Assembly (NCBI RefSeq): GCF_016861975.1
Contig: NZ_BOMB01000023.1
Span: forward strand, 62,001-126,000
DNA: 64,000 nucleotides
Source: Actinocatenispora rupis
Lineage (GTDB): Bacteria > Actinomycetota > Actinomycetes > Mycobacteriales > Micromonosporaceae
Direction: 5' to 3'
Shown here: positions 51,954 through 60,987 of the stretch, in pieces
Layout of the letters: every line of letters starts with the position of its first letter
How positions within the stretch are numbered: position 1 is the first letter of the stretch
Notes under the pieces: generated by a model
Seen by the model: only the letters and a program-made list of their open reading frames with translations
Databases searched by the model: none
What the model was told of the DNA's origin: nothing
Translations under genes and position numbers: made by a program

Positions 51954-52872
51954 AGTGCACCCACCGCTTCTGGCCGACGAACTGCACGGCCGTGATGATG
52001 AGGATCAGCGCGAACAGGATCCAGGCGGACGCGGCGGCGAGGCCGAGGTCGCGGGAGACGAAGCCGGCCTGGTACACGTTCATGACCATCGTCTCGGTGG
52101 AGTTGCCGGGGCCGCCGCCGGTCATGATGAAGACCTGCGTGAACACCTGTAGTGAGCTGATCATCGTCATGACCGTCGCGAAGAACAGCGACGGCGAGAT
52201 GAGCGGCAGCTGGATGCGGAGGAGTTTCCGGATCCCGGTCGCACCGTCGATGCTGGCCGCTTCCAGTACGGAGGGCGGCATCTCGTTGATCGCCGCCGAG
52301 AAGATGATCATGTTGTACCCGAAGCCCTGCCAGACGCTCATCACCACGACTGCGAGCAGCGCGGTGTGCCCGTCGGCGAGGAAGTTCGGCGCGTGCACCC
52401 CGAACAGCTTCTCGGTGTAGTACGCGATGACGCCGTCGGGCTGGTAGAGCAGCTTCCAGATGACCGCGTTGGCCACGGCGGGCGTGATCGACGGGATGAA
52501 GAACAGCACCCGGAACAGCTGCTGGAACCGCGACGTCGAGATCCAGAACGCCAGCCCCAGCGCCACGATGATGTTCAGCGGTACGAACAGCCCCGTGAAC
52601 ACGAACGTGTTGCGTACGGCGGCGAGGAAGTCGGGGTCGCCGCCGAACAGGTAGCTGAAGTTCGAGAAGCCGACGAACTCGTGGGTGCCGAGCATCGGCC
52701 ACTTGTAGAAGCTCATCACCACGGCCATGACGACCGGGAACAGCGTGAACAGCCCCAGTCCCACCACGCTCGGCGTGATGAAGCCGGTGGCGTGCCACTG
52801 TTCGCGCCGCGCGGATCTGCTGCGCCGGCGCTTCGCCGGTGCCGGCGTCCGCGTCGCCTCGGCGACGGCCAT
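51943..52872 (-). CDS. Carbohydrate ABC transporter permease (MalF-type)
   Basis: A 309-residue membrane protein with a basic N-terminus and six helices. The EAA loop is EAASIDGATGIRKLLRIQLPLISP near residue 205. It pairs with the MalG-type permease to import sugars delivered by the lipoprotein encoded upstream. Overlap with the next gene and a 63-base gap from the binding-protein gene indicate an operon. The likely substrate is a fucosylated oligosaccharide, judged from the following fucosidase (inference). Confidence 0.93.
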   Translation of the reverse strand: MAVAEATRTPAPAKRRRSRSARREQWHATGFITPSVVGLGLFTLFPVVMAVVMSFYKWPMLGTHEFVGFSNFSYLFGGDPDFLAAVRNTFVFTGLFVPLNIIVALGLAFWISTSRFQQLFRVLFFIPSITPAVANAVIWKLLYQPDGVIAYYTEKLFGVHAPNFLADGHTALLAVVVMSVWQGFGYNMIIFSAAINEMPPSVLEAASIDGATGIRKLLRIQLPLISPSLFFATVMTMISSLQVFTQVFIMTGGGPGNSTETMVMNVYQAGFVSRDLGLAAASAWILFALILIITAVQFVGQKRWVHYEH

Positions 52873-52935
52873 GTCGACCTCCCTCTCGTACCGTTCCGGC
52901 GGCGGCCCGCGCCCGCGGACCGCCGCCGGCGTGGC

Positions 52936-54222
52936 TCAGGCGCCGCGCTGGGCGCGCTGCTGCACGGTGTCCAGCGCGTTCTTGGGCGACGTGGCCCCCG
53001 TGTACGCCTGGAGCAGGTACTGGCTGAACAGCTGGTTCACCTGGTCCCAGTTCTGGGTGGTGGTGAAGGGCACGGACCCGTCCAGGCCGTCCTTGACGGT
53101 GGCGAGGGCGTTCTTGACCAGGTCGGCCTTCTTCGGGTCCTGCTTCGCCAGGTACTCGCCGAACTTCGGCTGCTGCGACGTCCGCGCCGGGTACGCGCGA
53201 CCCTGGTCGGCCAGGTACCCCTCGGCCTCGTCACCGGTCAGTACGCTCAGCGCCTGGAACGCCTGCTTCTTGTACGCGCAGTTGGTGGAGATGCCGTAGC
53301 CCGAGTTCGCCACGTACGTGCGGGCGCCGGCGGAGCCGACGGGCAGCGGCGCGACGCTGGCGTTGAACTTGGCCTGGCCGATCGTGGAGCCGATGTTCCA
53401 CGTACCGTCGACGGCCATCATGGCGTTGCCGTTGGCGAACTGCGTCTCGCCCCAGCCGCCCTCGGACGAGCTGGCCGGTACGCTGCCGACCTTCTCCTTG
53501 GTCGCGAGCTCCGTGTACCAGGTCATCGCGTCCTGCATCTTCTTGCCGGTCAGCGTCAGCTTGTCGCCGCTCACCGGCTGCGCCCCGTTGTACGCGTACA
53601 GCAGGGACATCAGGTTGAGGTCGGAGAACGACATGCCGAAGCCGGGCTTGCCGCTCTTCGCCTTGAGCGCCTTGGCATCCGCGACGAACTCGTCGATCGT
53701 CCAGCCCTTGGCCGGCGCCTTCAGCCCGGCCTTCTTGAACGCGTCCGCGTTGTAGTACATCATCAGCGCGCCGAGGTCCATGGGCAGCGCGTACTGCTTG
53801 CCGTCGGCCTTGAGGGCCTTCAGCGCGGCCGGGTCGAACCCGGACAGGTCGGCGTCCTTGGCGAGCTGGTCGAGCGGTTCGAGGTTGGCCGCGAACCCGG
53901 GCAGGCGCAGGCTCTGCATCGACACGAGGCACGCCTGCTTGCCGGCGGACATCTCGGTCTGGAGCTTCGTGAAGTAGTCCTTGAAGGGCGCGGTGCGCAG
54001 CTTCAGGTTGATCTTGGGGTACTTCTGGTGTACGAGCTTGGTCAGGTGGTCGAGCTGCTTCTGCTCGTCGCTGCTGCCGGCCCACATCTGCCAGTCGATG
54101 GTCACCGAGCCGTCGGAGTTCTTGGTACCTCCGCCGGCGCCGCTGCCGCTGCCACACCCGGCCGCGGCGGCGAGTACCGCCACCAGCCCGGCCGCCACCA
54201 GGGCGGTCTTCCGCAGGCGCAT
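52936..54222 (-). CDS. Sugar ABC transporter substrate-binding lipoprotein
   Basis: A 428-residue extracytoplasmic binding protein. The N-terminal signal ends in the lipobox AAAAGC, giving a lipid-anchored cysteine near residue 23. The mature part shows the typical bacterial extracellular solute-binding pattern (TIDWQMWAGSSDEQKQLDHL, MDLGALMMYYNADAFKKAGL, FANGNAMMAVDGTW, AYTGATSPKNALDTVQQ). It captures sugar and hands it to the permeases. ATG 54222 has GGGAGGGC upstream. It is divergent from the ROK regulator across a short palindrome-bearing spacer. Confidence 0.94.
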   Translation of the reverse strand: MRLRKTALVAAGLVAVLAAAAGCGSGSGAGGGTKNSDGSVTIDWQMWAGSSDEQKQLDHLTKLVHQKYPKINLKLRTAPFKDYFTKLQTEMSAGKQACLVSMQSLRLPGFAANLEPLDQLAKDADLSGFDPAALKALKADGKQYALPMDLGALMMYYNADAFKKAGLKAPAKGWTIDEFVADAKALKAKSGKPGFGMSFSDLNLMSLLYAYNGAQPVSGDKLTLTGKKMQDAMTWYTELATKEKVGSVPASSSEGGWGETQFANGNAMMAVDGTWNIGSTIGQAKFNASVAPLPVGSAGARTYVANSGYGISTNCAYKKQAFQALSVLTGDEAEGYLADQGRAYPARTSQQPKFGEYLAKQDPKKADLVKNALATVKDGLDGSVPFTTTQNWDQVNQLFSQYLLQAYTGATSPKNALDTVQQRAQRGA

Positions 54223-54299
54223 CTGCCCTCCCGCTGTCCGTAGAGATCGACGCCCGTGGCCCGGGATGCGTACCGGGGCCGGCCGGGTATAAATTCGAA

Positions 54300-54314
54300 G
54301 CCGAAAATATCGGC
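54300..54314. promoter_or_regulatory. Palindrome in the ROK/binding-protein intergenic region
   Basis: GCCGA then AAATA then TCGGC is a perfect inverted repeat in an AT-rich section (TATAAATTCGAAG before it) between the divergent binding-protein and ROK genes. Its place and form suit an operator for the ROK regulator; that is inference. Confidence 0.5.
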
Positions 54315-54413
54315 GGTCAGACCATAGGAGGTGCTCACGGTGTCCGTCAACCCGGGGTTCAGCAGGACGTCGCGGCGGCCGGCATTTCCGGATTCGGCAC
54401 CCGACGCGCGAGG

Positions 54414-55568
54414 ATGATCGCCGTGTCACCGCGACGTACCGCGCACCGCGACGAGCTGACGCGGATCGAGATCATGGCCGAGCTGGGCGCCGCCGGGCCC
54501 CTCAACCGGTCCGAGCTGGCCAGCCGGCTCGGCCTCGGCCCCGCCACCGTCACCGACCACGCCCGCCGCCTCGTCGCCGCCGGGTACCTGCGAGAACTGC
54601 CGCCCGAGGTCAACGGCGTCGGCCGCCCCCGCGTACCGCTGGAGGTCGTGCCCGACGCCGCGTACGCGCTGGGCCTGCGGATCAACGTGGGCCTCGTCGT
54701 CAGCGTCGTCGTACGGCTGGACGGCACCATCGCCGCGCAGCGGCACCACACGTTCGACGCGGGCGACGACCCGGTCGGGCAACTCGCCGCGATCGTCCGG
54801 GAGGCCCTCGCCGACCCGGACACCGGCGAACGCATCCGCGGGGTCGGCCTCGCCGTACCGGGCATCATCGACCCCGCGACCGGCGTCGTACGGATGGCGC
54901 CGCGGCTCGGCTGGACCGAGCTGCCCCTCGGCGAACGTCTCGCCGCCGACCTCGGCGTACCGGTGCTGGTGGACAACGACCTGCGCGCCAGTACGACGAC
55001 GGAGCTGTTGTTCGGCACCGGCCGCGACCACGACGACTTCCTCGTACTCGGGATCGGTGACGGTGTCGGCATGGGCATCGTGCTGGGCCGGCAGGTGCAC
55101 CGCGGGCCGGACGGGGTGGCCGGCGAGTTCGGGCACACGCCGGTGTCGGCGGACGGGCCGCTGTGCATCTGCGGCGCGTACGGCTGTGTCGACGCCTACA
55201 CCAGCGAGCCCGCGATCCTGCGCGCCGCAACGGAACGCGGCCTCCTGCCGGCCGGCGCCACGCTCGCCGATCTCCTCGCCGCGGCGGCGGACTCGGCCGG
55301 CGTACGCGAGCTGCTCACCGAGACCGGCACCGTACTCGGCCGGGCCGTCGCCGGCGTCGTCAACCTCCTCGCCGTACGCGCGGTCACGGTGATCGGCGAG
55401 AGCCACGTGCTGTGGCCGTACCTGGAGCCGGGGTTCGCGGCGGCGATCGACAGCAGCGTGCTGCCGCCGTTGCGCGGCCTGGAGGTCATCGTGCGGCCGT
55501 GGCAGGACAGCGCGCACGCGCGCGGCGCCGCGAGCCTCGTCCTGACCCGCGGCAGCCTGCTCACCTGA
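54414..55568 (+). CDS. ROK family transcriptional regulator
   Basis: A 384-residue repressor with an N-terminal winged helix (residues about 18-85; LNRSELASRLGLGPATVTDHARRLVAAGYL) and a sugar-kinase-like ROK domain. VGLAVPGIIDPATGVV, VLVDNDLRASTTTELLFG and the zinc motif GEFGHTPVSADGPLCICGAYGCVD (one His and three Cys) are intact. ROK repressors such as NagC release DNA on binding a sugar or sugar phosphate. ATG 54414 or GTG 54423 may be the start; the latter has GAGG nearer to ideal spacing. It is divergent from and probably controls the sugar importer. Confidence 0.93.
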   Translation: MIAVSPRRTAHRDELTRIEIMAELGAAGPLNRSELASRLGLGPATVTDHARRLVAAGYLRELPPEVNGVGRPRVPLEVVPDAAYALGLRINVGLVVSVVVRLDGTIAAQRHHTFDAGDDPVGQLAAIVREALADPDTGERIRGVGLAVPGIIDPATGVVRMAPRLGWTELPLGERLAADLGVPVLVDNDLRASTTTELLFGTGRDHDDFLVLGIGDGVGMGIVLGRQVHRGPDGVAGEFGHTPVSADGPLCICGAYGCVDAYTSEPAILRAATERGLLPAGATLADLLAAAADSAGVRELLTETGTVLGRAVAGVVNLLAVRAVTVIGESHVLWPYLEPGFAAAIDSSVLPPLRGLEVIVRPWQDSAHARGAASLVLTRGSLLT

Positions 55569-55603
55569 CCCAAGAAATCCTTACGCCACAAGGGATCCGC
55601 GGC

Positions 55604-56518
55604 TCAGGCCGGGATGGTGCGGTAGCGCGGCCCGGCCCGGAGTACGCCGGAGGGCAGCTCGCGGCCGACGATGTCCTGCGCCATCGCGGCCACCTCGACC
55701 AGCGCGTCGAGGTCGACGCCCGTCTCGATCCCCATGTCCGACAACATGTGTACGACCTCCTCGGTCGCCACGTTGCCGGTGGCACCCGGCGCGTACGGGC
55801 AGCCGCCGAGGCCGCCGACGCTGGCGTCGAACTCGGTGACGCCGAGTTCCATCGCCGTCAGGATGTTCGCCAGCCCGGTACCGCGGGTGTTGTGGAAGTG
55901 CAGCAGCACCGGCACGTCCGGCTGCCGGGACCGTACGGCGGTGACGAGGTCGGTGACCCGGCGCGGCGTCGCCATCCCCGTCGTGTCGCCGAACGCGACG
56001 CGGTCCGCCCCGTCCGCCACCGCTCTGTCCACAATGGACGCCACCCGCTCCGGCGCCACGTCCCCCTCGTACGGGCAGCCGAAGCTGGTCGCGACGATCA
56101 CCTCGACCCGCGCGTTCTCCTTGTGCAGCAAGGAGATCAGCTCGGTGATGTCGTCGAGCGACTCGGCGGTGGACCGGTTCACGTTCTTCCGGTTGTGCGT
56201 GTCGCTGGCCGACACGACGACCTCGATGTCGGTGAAGCCGGCGTCCAGCGCGCGCCGCGCACCACGGCTGTTCGGTACGAGCGCCGAGTAGCGTACGGCG
56301 GGGTCGCGGGTGACGCGCGACCACACCTCGTCGGCGTCCGCCATCTGCGGAATCGCCTTCGGGTGTACGAAGCTGACCGCCTCGATCCGCCGGATTCCGG
56401 TGCGCGGCAACGCATCCAGCAGCCGTACCTTGTCCGCGGTCGGCACCGGGTCCTCGTTCTGCAACCCGTCCCGCGGGCCGACCTCGCGGATCGACACCGC
56501 CGCCGGCAGCTCACCCAT
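55604..56518 (-). CDS. Hydroxymethylglutaryl-CoA lyase
   Basis: A 304-residue TIM-barrel enzyme splitting HMG-CoA to acetyl-CoA and acetoacetate, the last step of leucine catabolism. The catalytic motifs are REVGPRDGLQNE near the start, ATSFGCPYEGDVAPE, HFHNTRGTGLANILTAMELG (metal-binding His residues) and the signature SVGGLGGCPYAPGATGNVATEE with the catalytic Cys. The ATG at 56518 has AGGAGG seven bases upstream and starts 18 bases after the biotin carboxylase stop, so the two are co-transcribed. Confidence 0.95.
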   Translation of the reverse strand: MGELPAAVSIREVGPRDGLQNEDPVPTADKVRLLDALPRTGIRRIEAVSFVHPKAIPQMADADEVWSRVTRDPAVRYSALVPNSRGARRALDAGFTDIEVVVSASDTHNRKNVNRSTAESLDDITELISLLHKENARVEVIVATSFGCPYEGDVAPERVASIVDRAVADGADRVAFGDTTGMATPRRVTDLVTAVRSRQPDVPVLLHFHNTRGTGLANILTAMELGVTEFDASVGGLGGCPYAPGATGNVATEEVVHMLSDMGIETGVDLDALVEVAAMAQDIVGRELPSGVLRAGPRYRTIPA

Positions 56519-56535
56519 CCCGCCACCTCCTGATG

Positions 56536-57867
56536 TCACGACCGCATCCGGCCGATGATGCCCGTGTCGTACTCGCCGGACACGAACTCGGCGTCGTCCA
56601 GCAGTTCGGTGAAGAACGGCAGGTTGTTCTTCGGCCCCACGATCTCGAACCCGGCGACCGCCCGCCGCGCCCGCGCCAGTACCGTCTCGCGGTCGGGGCC
56701 GGACACGACCAGCTTCGCCATCAGCGCGTCGTACGCCGGGGTCACGGTCGTGCCCTCGGCGTACCCGGAGTCGACGCGGACGCCCTCCCCCACCGGCTCC
56801 ACCCACGTACGGACCGCGCCGGGGCCGGGCAGGAACCGCTTCGGATCCTCGGCGTTGACCCGCAACTCCAGCGCGTGCCCGGTGATCTCCAGCGCCGCCG
56901 GGTCGAACCCGGGCTCCTCGCCGGACGCGATCCGCAGCTGTGCCTCGACCAGGTCGATGCCGAGCGTCGCCTCGGTGATCGGGTGCTCCACCTGGAGCCG
57001 CGTGTTCATCTCCAGGAAGAAGAACTCGCCGCCGTCCGGGTCGAGCAGGCACTCGACCGTACCGGCGTTGCGGTAGCCGACGGCCTCGCCGGCCAGCTGC
57101 GCCGCACCGAGCAGCCGGGCCCGCAGTTCCGGTGTGACGGCCGGCGACGGCGCCTCCTCCGCGACCTTCTGGTTGCGCCGCTGCACCGAGCACTCCCGCT
57201 CGCCGAGCGCCACCACCCGGCCGTCCGCCAGGCCCAGGATCTGCACCTCGACGTGCCGCACGCGCGGAAAGTACCGCTCGACGAGGACGCTGCCGTCGCC
57301 GAACATCCGCTCCGCGAAAGCCCGCACCTTCTCGTACTGCGCGGCCAGCTCGGCGGCGTCCGCGGCGGACGCCATGCCCATGCCGCCCCCGCCGGCCGCC
57401 GCCTTCACCATCACCGGGTACCCGATGGTCGCGGCGGCGGCGACGGCCTCCTCGGCGCTGGCCATCGGCGTCGTCGTACCCGGGGAGACGGGGACGCCGG
57501 CGGCGGCCATCAGGTTCCGCGCGTTGATCTTGTCGCCCATCTGGTCGATCGCGTCGGCGGGCGGGCCGACCCAGACCAGCCCCGCCGCCTCGACGGCGCG
57601 GGCGAACTCCGCGTTCTCCGACAGGAAGCCGTATCCGGGGTGGATCGCGGCGGCGTCGGTCTTGCGCGCCGCGGCCAGCACCGCCTCCGCGTTCCGGTAC
57701 GCCTGCGCCGGCCCGATGTCTACCGCCTCGTCCGCCTCCCGCACGTACGGCAGGTCCGCGTCCAGCTCGGAGTGCACCGCGACGGTGCGCACCCCGAGCC
57801 GGCGTGCGGTGCGGATGATCCGCCGGGCGATCTCCCCGCGGTTGGCGACGAGCAGCGACTCGATCAC
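56536..57867 (-). CDS. Biotin carboxylase subunit of acyl-CoA carboxylase, without BCCP domain
   Basis: A 443-residue ATP-dependent biotin carboxylase. It starts with SLLVANRGEIARRIIRTARRL and has the ATP-grasp glycine loop KAAAGGGGMGM, the ECSVQRRNQKVAEEAPSP stretch, FLEMNTRLQVEHPITE and GHALELRVNAEDP. The protein stops at the end of the biotin-carboxylase domain. It lacks the MKM biotin-carrier domain that is fused in methylcrotonyl- and propionyl-CoA carboxylase alpha chains of about 600-670 residues. It thus needs a separate carrier not encoded in the window. It is followed by the HMG-CoA lyase gene and is preceded by the shared operator. Confidence 0.92.
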   Translation of the reverse strand: MIESLLVANRGEIARRIIRTARRLGVRTVAVHSELDADLPYVREADEAVDIGPAQAYRNAEAVLAAARKTDAAAIHPGYGFLSENAEFARAVEAAGLVWVGPPADAIDQMGDKINARNLMAAAGVPVSPGTTTPMASAEEAVAAAATIGYPVMVKAAAGGGGMGMASAADAAELAAQYEKVRAFAERMFGDGSVLVERYFPRVRHVEVQILGLADGRVVALGERECSVQRRNQKVAEEAPSPAVTPELRARLLGAAQLAGEAVGYRNAGTVECLLDPDGGEFFFLEMNTRLQVEHPITEATLGIDLVEAQLRIASGEEPGFDPAALEITGHALELRVNAEDPKRFLPGPGAVRTWVEPVGEGVRVDSGYAEGTTVTPAYDALMAKLVVSGPDRETVLARARRAVAGFEIVGPKNNLPFFTELLDDAEFVSGEYDTGIIGRMRS

Positions 57868-57882
57868 GTGCCCTCCCAGTCT

Positions 57883-57904
57883 CCCGAACGATCGTTAGGG
57901 TACT
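57883..57904 (-). promoter_or_regulatory. TetR-type operator GAACGATCGTTAGG with overlapping -10, copy 2
   Basis: GAACGATCGTTAGG is identical to copy 1 and has the perfect palindrome AACGATCGTT at 57887-57896. Read on the minus strand, TACCCTAACGATCGTTC again gives a -10-like TACCCT abutting the operator, about 25 bases upstream of the start codon. The arrangement suits repression of the biotin carboxylase/HMG-CoA lyase operon by a TetR protein. Confidence 0.78.
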
Positions 57905-58316
57905 CGTGCGCGCCGCCGCGACGGGTACCACCCGGGCCGGTTCCTCCCCCGATGGCCGACTCGTACGCGGGGTCACGGCACGGTCGCCGTACCGCCGGGC
58001 GCCGCACCGGTACCGATCGGTCGATACCGGCCGGAAACTACGCACCGCTACGAAACTGCATGTCGTTCTTCATGGTCCCTGTCGGCAGGCCCACGCACGA
58101 TCTGTGTGCGGTTGCCGTCGGTGTTGGGATGCCCCTCCCTCGGACCGAACGGGGGGCGGTCTGAGGGCCCTTGTTCCGGCCTCGACGACAACCGCAGCAC
58201 ATCCGCCGATCCGTCGCACGCCAACCGGGGAGGCACGGCACGGCCCACCTCGCGGCCCCCACCGGGCCGACGATCCGGGCCGGCGACGGTCCGCCACGCG
58301 GATGCGGACGTGCCAG

Positions 58317-58363
58317 CCAGCCGGGTCGTGACCTGGCCACCGCCACCGTCACGACCCGGCTGG
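58317..58363 (-). terminator. Strong terminator after the XRE-NB-ARC-TPR gene
   Basis: CCAGCCGGGTCGTGAC (58317-58332) and GTCACGACCCGGCTGG (58348-58363) are perfect 16-base complements with a 15-base loop, about 80 bases beyond the stop. The rest of the 57905-58445 spacer appears gene-free. Confidence 0.8.
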
Positions 58364-58445
58364 CCGCACCATCACCAGGCCAGGCTCCCAGGACGGCCGG
58401 AAACGGCCGAATCCGTTGGTGTGGCGGCGATCCAGGTCCTCCGAT

Positions 58446-60839
58446 TCAGGCCGGACCGAGCAGCCCGCGTACCTCGTCCGCGGCGGCCGGGTCACGGTCC
58501 GCGAGCGTCGACAGCGCCCGCGACCAGTGCTCCCGGGCCTCCCCGGTACGGCCCAGCGCGGCGAGCGCCCGCCCGAGCGTGACGAGTACCGCGGCGCCGG
58601 AATCGTCGCTCCCGCCGTACTCCCGGTGCAGGTCGAGGGCCTGCCCGGCGTACTCGGCGGCGCGGTCCGCCCGCCCCGTCACCCGGTACGTCTCGGCCAG
58701 TTCGCGCAGCGCCACCACCTCGCCGGACCGGTCGCACAGCGCGCGGCTGACGCGCAGCGCGTGGTCGTGCCGGCCGACCGCCTCGGCGGGCCGCCCGAGC
58801 GCGGCGAGCACCGTACCGAGGCTGCCGGCGACCGCCGCCTCCAGCTGGCGCGCGCCCAGCTTCCGGCTCAACGCCAACGCTTCCGTCAGGTACTCGTGCG
58901 CCTCGACGTACCGGCCGGCGCGGTGTTCCAGCCGTCCGAGGTTGCCGAGTGCGGTGACCTGCGCGGAGCCGCGTCCGGTCGCGCGGGCGGCGGCCAGCCC
59001 GTCGCGCAGGTACCGGCGGGCGACGTCGTACCCGGGGGTGGTGTGTGCGTCGGTGAGCAGGCGGCGGCCGATGCTGTTGAGCATCCCGGCCTCGCCCTCC
59101 AGGTCGCCCGCCGCGCGGAACGCGGCGAGCGCGCGTTCCTGGTGCTCCGCCGCCTCGTCCGTCCGGTGCAGCTGCGCCAGCGCGAACCCGAGTCGCTTGT
59201 GCGCGTTCGCGGCGAGGAGGTGGTCGCCGGCGCGTTCGGCGAGGGTCGCGGCGTGCCGCGAGCCGCGCTCCAACCCCACCAGATCCTCCCGTACGAACGG
59301 GAACAGCGTCACCAGCGCGGCGAACCGCGCGGCCAGCGCTGCCGGTACCGAGTCGTCGGCGGAAGCCTTGCGCAGCAACGCATCCAGCGCCGGCCACTCC
59401 GCCGCGTACCAGCGCATGGCGGCCTCGTAGCCGGTGAACGGGGCGGCGCGCGGGTCGGCGACCGACTCGGCCGGGAACGGCGGCCCGCTCGCCGGCCACA
59501 GCGCCAGATCCGCCTCGTACGCGGTGGCCGTCAGGTACGAGAAGAGTCGGGTGAGGGCTTCGCGGGAGGCGTCCGCGCCGATCTCGCCGGCGAGCAGCTC
59601 ACCGGCGAACGCGTGCAGCAGGTCGTGCTGGCGGTACCGGGCGGGCGCCGGGCTCTCCAGCAGGTGCGCGTCGACGAGGAGTTCGAGCAGCCGTTCGGCG
59701 GTGGGTTCGTCGGTGCCCGCGAGCGCGGCCGCCGCCGGTACGCCGAGGTCGTGCCCCGGCCAGTGCCCGAGCAGCGCGAACATCCGGGCCGACGACATCG
59801 TGAGCCGGTCGTAGCTGAGCCGGAACGACGACCGTACGGCGAGGTCGCCGGCGCGCAGCTCGTCCAGCGTGCCGCGGGCGGCGGCGAGCCGGTCGGCGAG
59901 CGCCGCGACCGACCACTCCGGGCGTACGGCGAGCCGGGCACCCGCGATCCGTACGGCGAGGGGCAGGCGGTCGCAGGCGGCGACGACGCGCGCGGTCGCC
60001 TCGGCCTCCCGCGCCACCCGGTCCGGGCCGGCGATCCGCGCGAACAGGTCGGTGGCGTCCCCGGCGGCCAGCTCGCCGACGATCAGGTGCCGCGCGCCGG
60101 CCAGGTCGGGCAGCCTGTTCCGGCTGGTCACAAGCACCGCGCTGCCGGCACCGGCGGGCAGCAGCGGGCGTACCTGGGCGGCGTCGCGGGCGTCGTCGAG
60201 CACCACGAGGACCCGGCGCCCGGCCAGCACGCTCCGGTACCGGGCGGCCCGGCGCGCGGTGTCCTCGCCCTCCCGCGGCTCCCCGCCGTACGCGGAGAGG
60301 AACGCCGCCAGCGCGGTCGCCGGCGCCACCTCGGCGTCCCGCGAGCCGGCGAGGTCCACGTACAGCTGGCCGTCGGGGAAACGGTGCCGGAGCCGGTGCG
60401 CGACCCGTACGGCGAGGGCGGTCTTGCCGACGCCACCGCCGCCCCCGACCACCACGATCCGTACGCCGGTGCCGTCGCCGGAAAGCAGCTCCGCCAGCCG
60501 CGCCGACTCGCCCGTACGGCCGGTGAAGTCGGGCAGGTCGGTGGGCAGCTGGGCGGGACCGGCCGGCTCGGGCGGGCCGTCCGGCAGCGCGGCGGCGGGC
60601 CGGCCGCGCGCGATGTCGGTGAACCGCCGGGCGTCCCCGCCGGTCAGCCCCAGCGCGGCGACGAGCCGGTCGATGGTGCCGCGGCGCGGCCGGGACGCCT
60701 CACCGCGTTCGAGGTTGCTGACCGCCCGGACGCTCAGTTCCGCCCGCTCGGCCAGCTCCTCCTGGGTGAGGCCGGCCGCGGCTCGGGTGTGGGCGAGGAC
60801 CTGGGCAAAGGTCGTGGTCGCCGGCGAATCGGTCTCCAC
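58446..60839 (-). CDS. XRE-HTH / NB-ARC / TPR regulatory protein
   Basis: A 797-residue STAND-type ATPase regulator. An N-terminal Cro/C1-type HTH (about residues 10-68; LTQEELAERAELSVRAVSNLERG) is followed by an NB-ARC domain with Walker A VGGGGGVGKTALAV near 137, Walker B RVLVVLDDA near 208 and the GLPL-like RLPLAVRIAGARL near 288. The C-terminal half has at least five tetratricopeptide repeats (from about 545). Proteins of this design (AfsR-like without the SARP domain) switch on secondary metabolism or specialised loci in response to ligands. The target is unknown and no divergent partner is present. Confidence 0.93.
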   Translation of the reverse strand: METDSPATTTFAQVLAHTRAAAGLTQEELAERAELSVRAVSNLERGEASRPRRGTIDRLVAALGLTGGDARRFTDIARGRPAAALPDGPPEPAGPAQLPTDLPDFTGRTGESARLAELLSGDGTGVRIVVVGGGGGVGKTALAVRVAHRLRHRFPDGQLYVDLAGSRDAEVAPATALAAFLSAYGGEPREGEDTARRAARYRSVLAGRRVLVVLDDARDAAQVRPLLPAGAGSAVLVTSRNRLPDLAGARHLIVGELAAGDATDLFARIAGPDRVAREAEATARVVAACDRLPLAVRIAGARLAVRPEWSVAALADRLAAARGTLDELRAGDLAVRSSFRLSYDRLTMSSARMFALLGHWPGHDLGVPAAAALAGTDEPTAERLLELLVDAHLLESPAPARYRQHDLLHAFAGELLAGEIGADASREALTRLFSYLTATAYEADLALWPASGPPFPAESVADPRAAPFTGYEAAMRWYAAEWPALDALLRKASADDSVPAALAARFAALVTLFPFVREDLVGLERGSRHAATLAERAGDHLLAANAHKRLGFALAQLHRTDEAAEHQERALAAFRAAGDLEGEAGMLNSIGRRLLTDAHTTPGYDVARRYLRDGLAAARATGRGSAQVTALGNLGRLEHRAGRYVEAHEYLTEALALSRKLGARQLEAAVAGSLGTVLAALGRPAEAVGRHDHALRVSRALCDRSGEVVALRELAETYRVTGRADRAAEYAGQALDLHREYGGSDDSGAAVLVTLGRALAALGRTGEAREHWSRALSTLADRDPAAADEVRGLLGPA

Positions 60840-60987
60840 GGAGGGAGATTATGGGCTCACGCTTCATGATCAACGTGCCGTCTGTCGGACTTCCGCCAGC
60901 GAATTCACGCTGGTCACGAACACCCCAGACGGTACGTCTCCGGCCACGTCACCGTCCGTGCCGGCGGCGTCAGGACATCGGCGGGCG

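Noticed and set aside
57905-58445. Short frames in the spacer downstream of the XRE-NB-ARC-TPR gene
   Set aside because: They overlap each other on both strands, lack ribosome sites and span the strong terminator hairpin.
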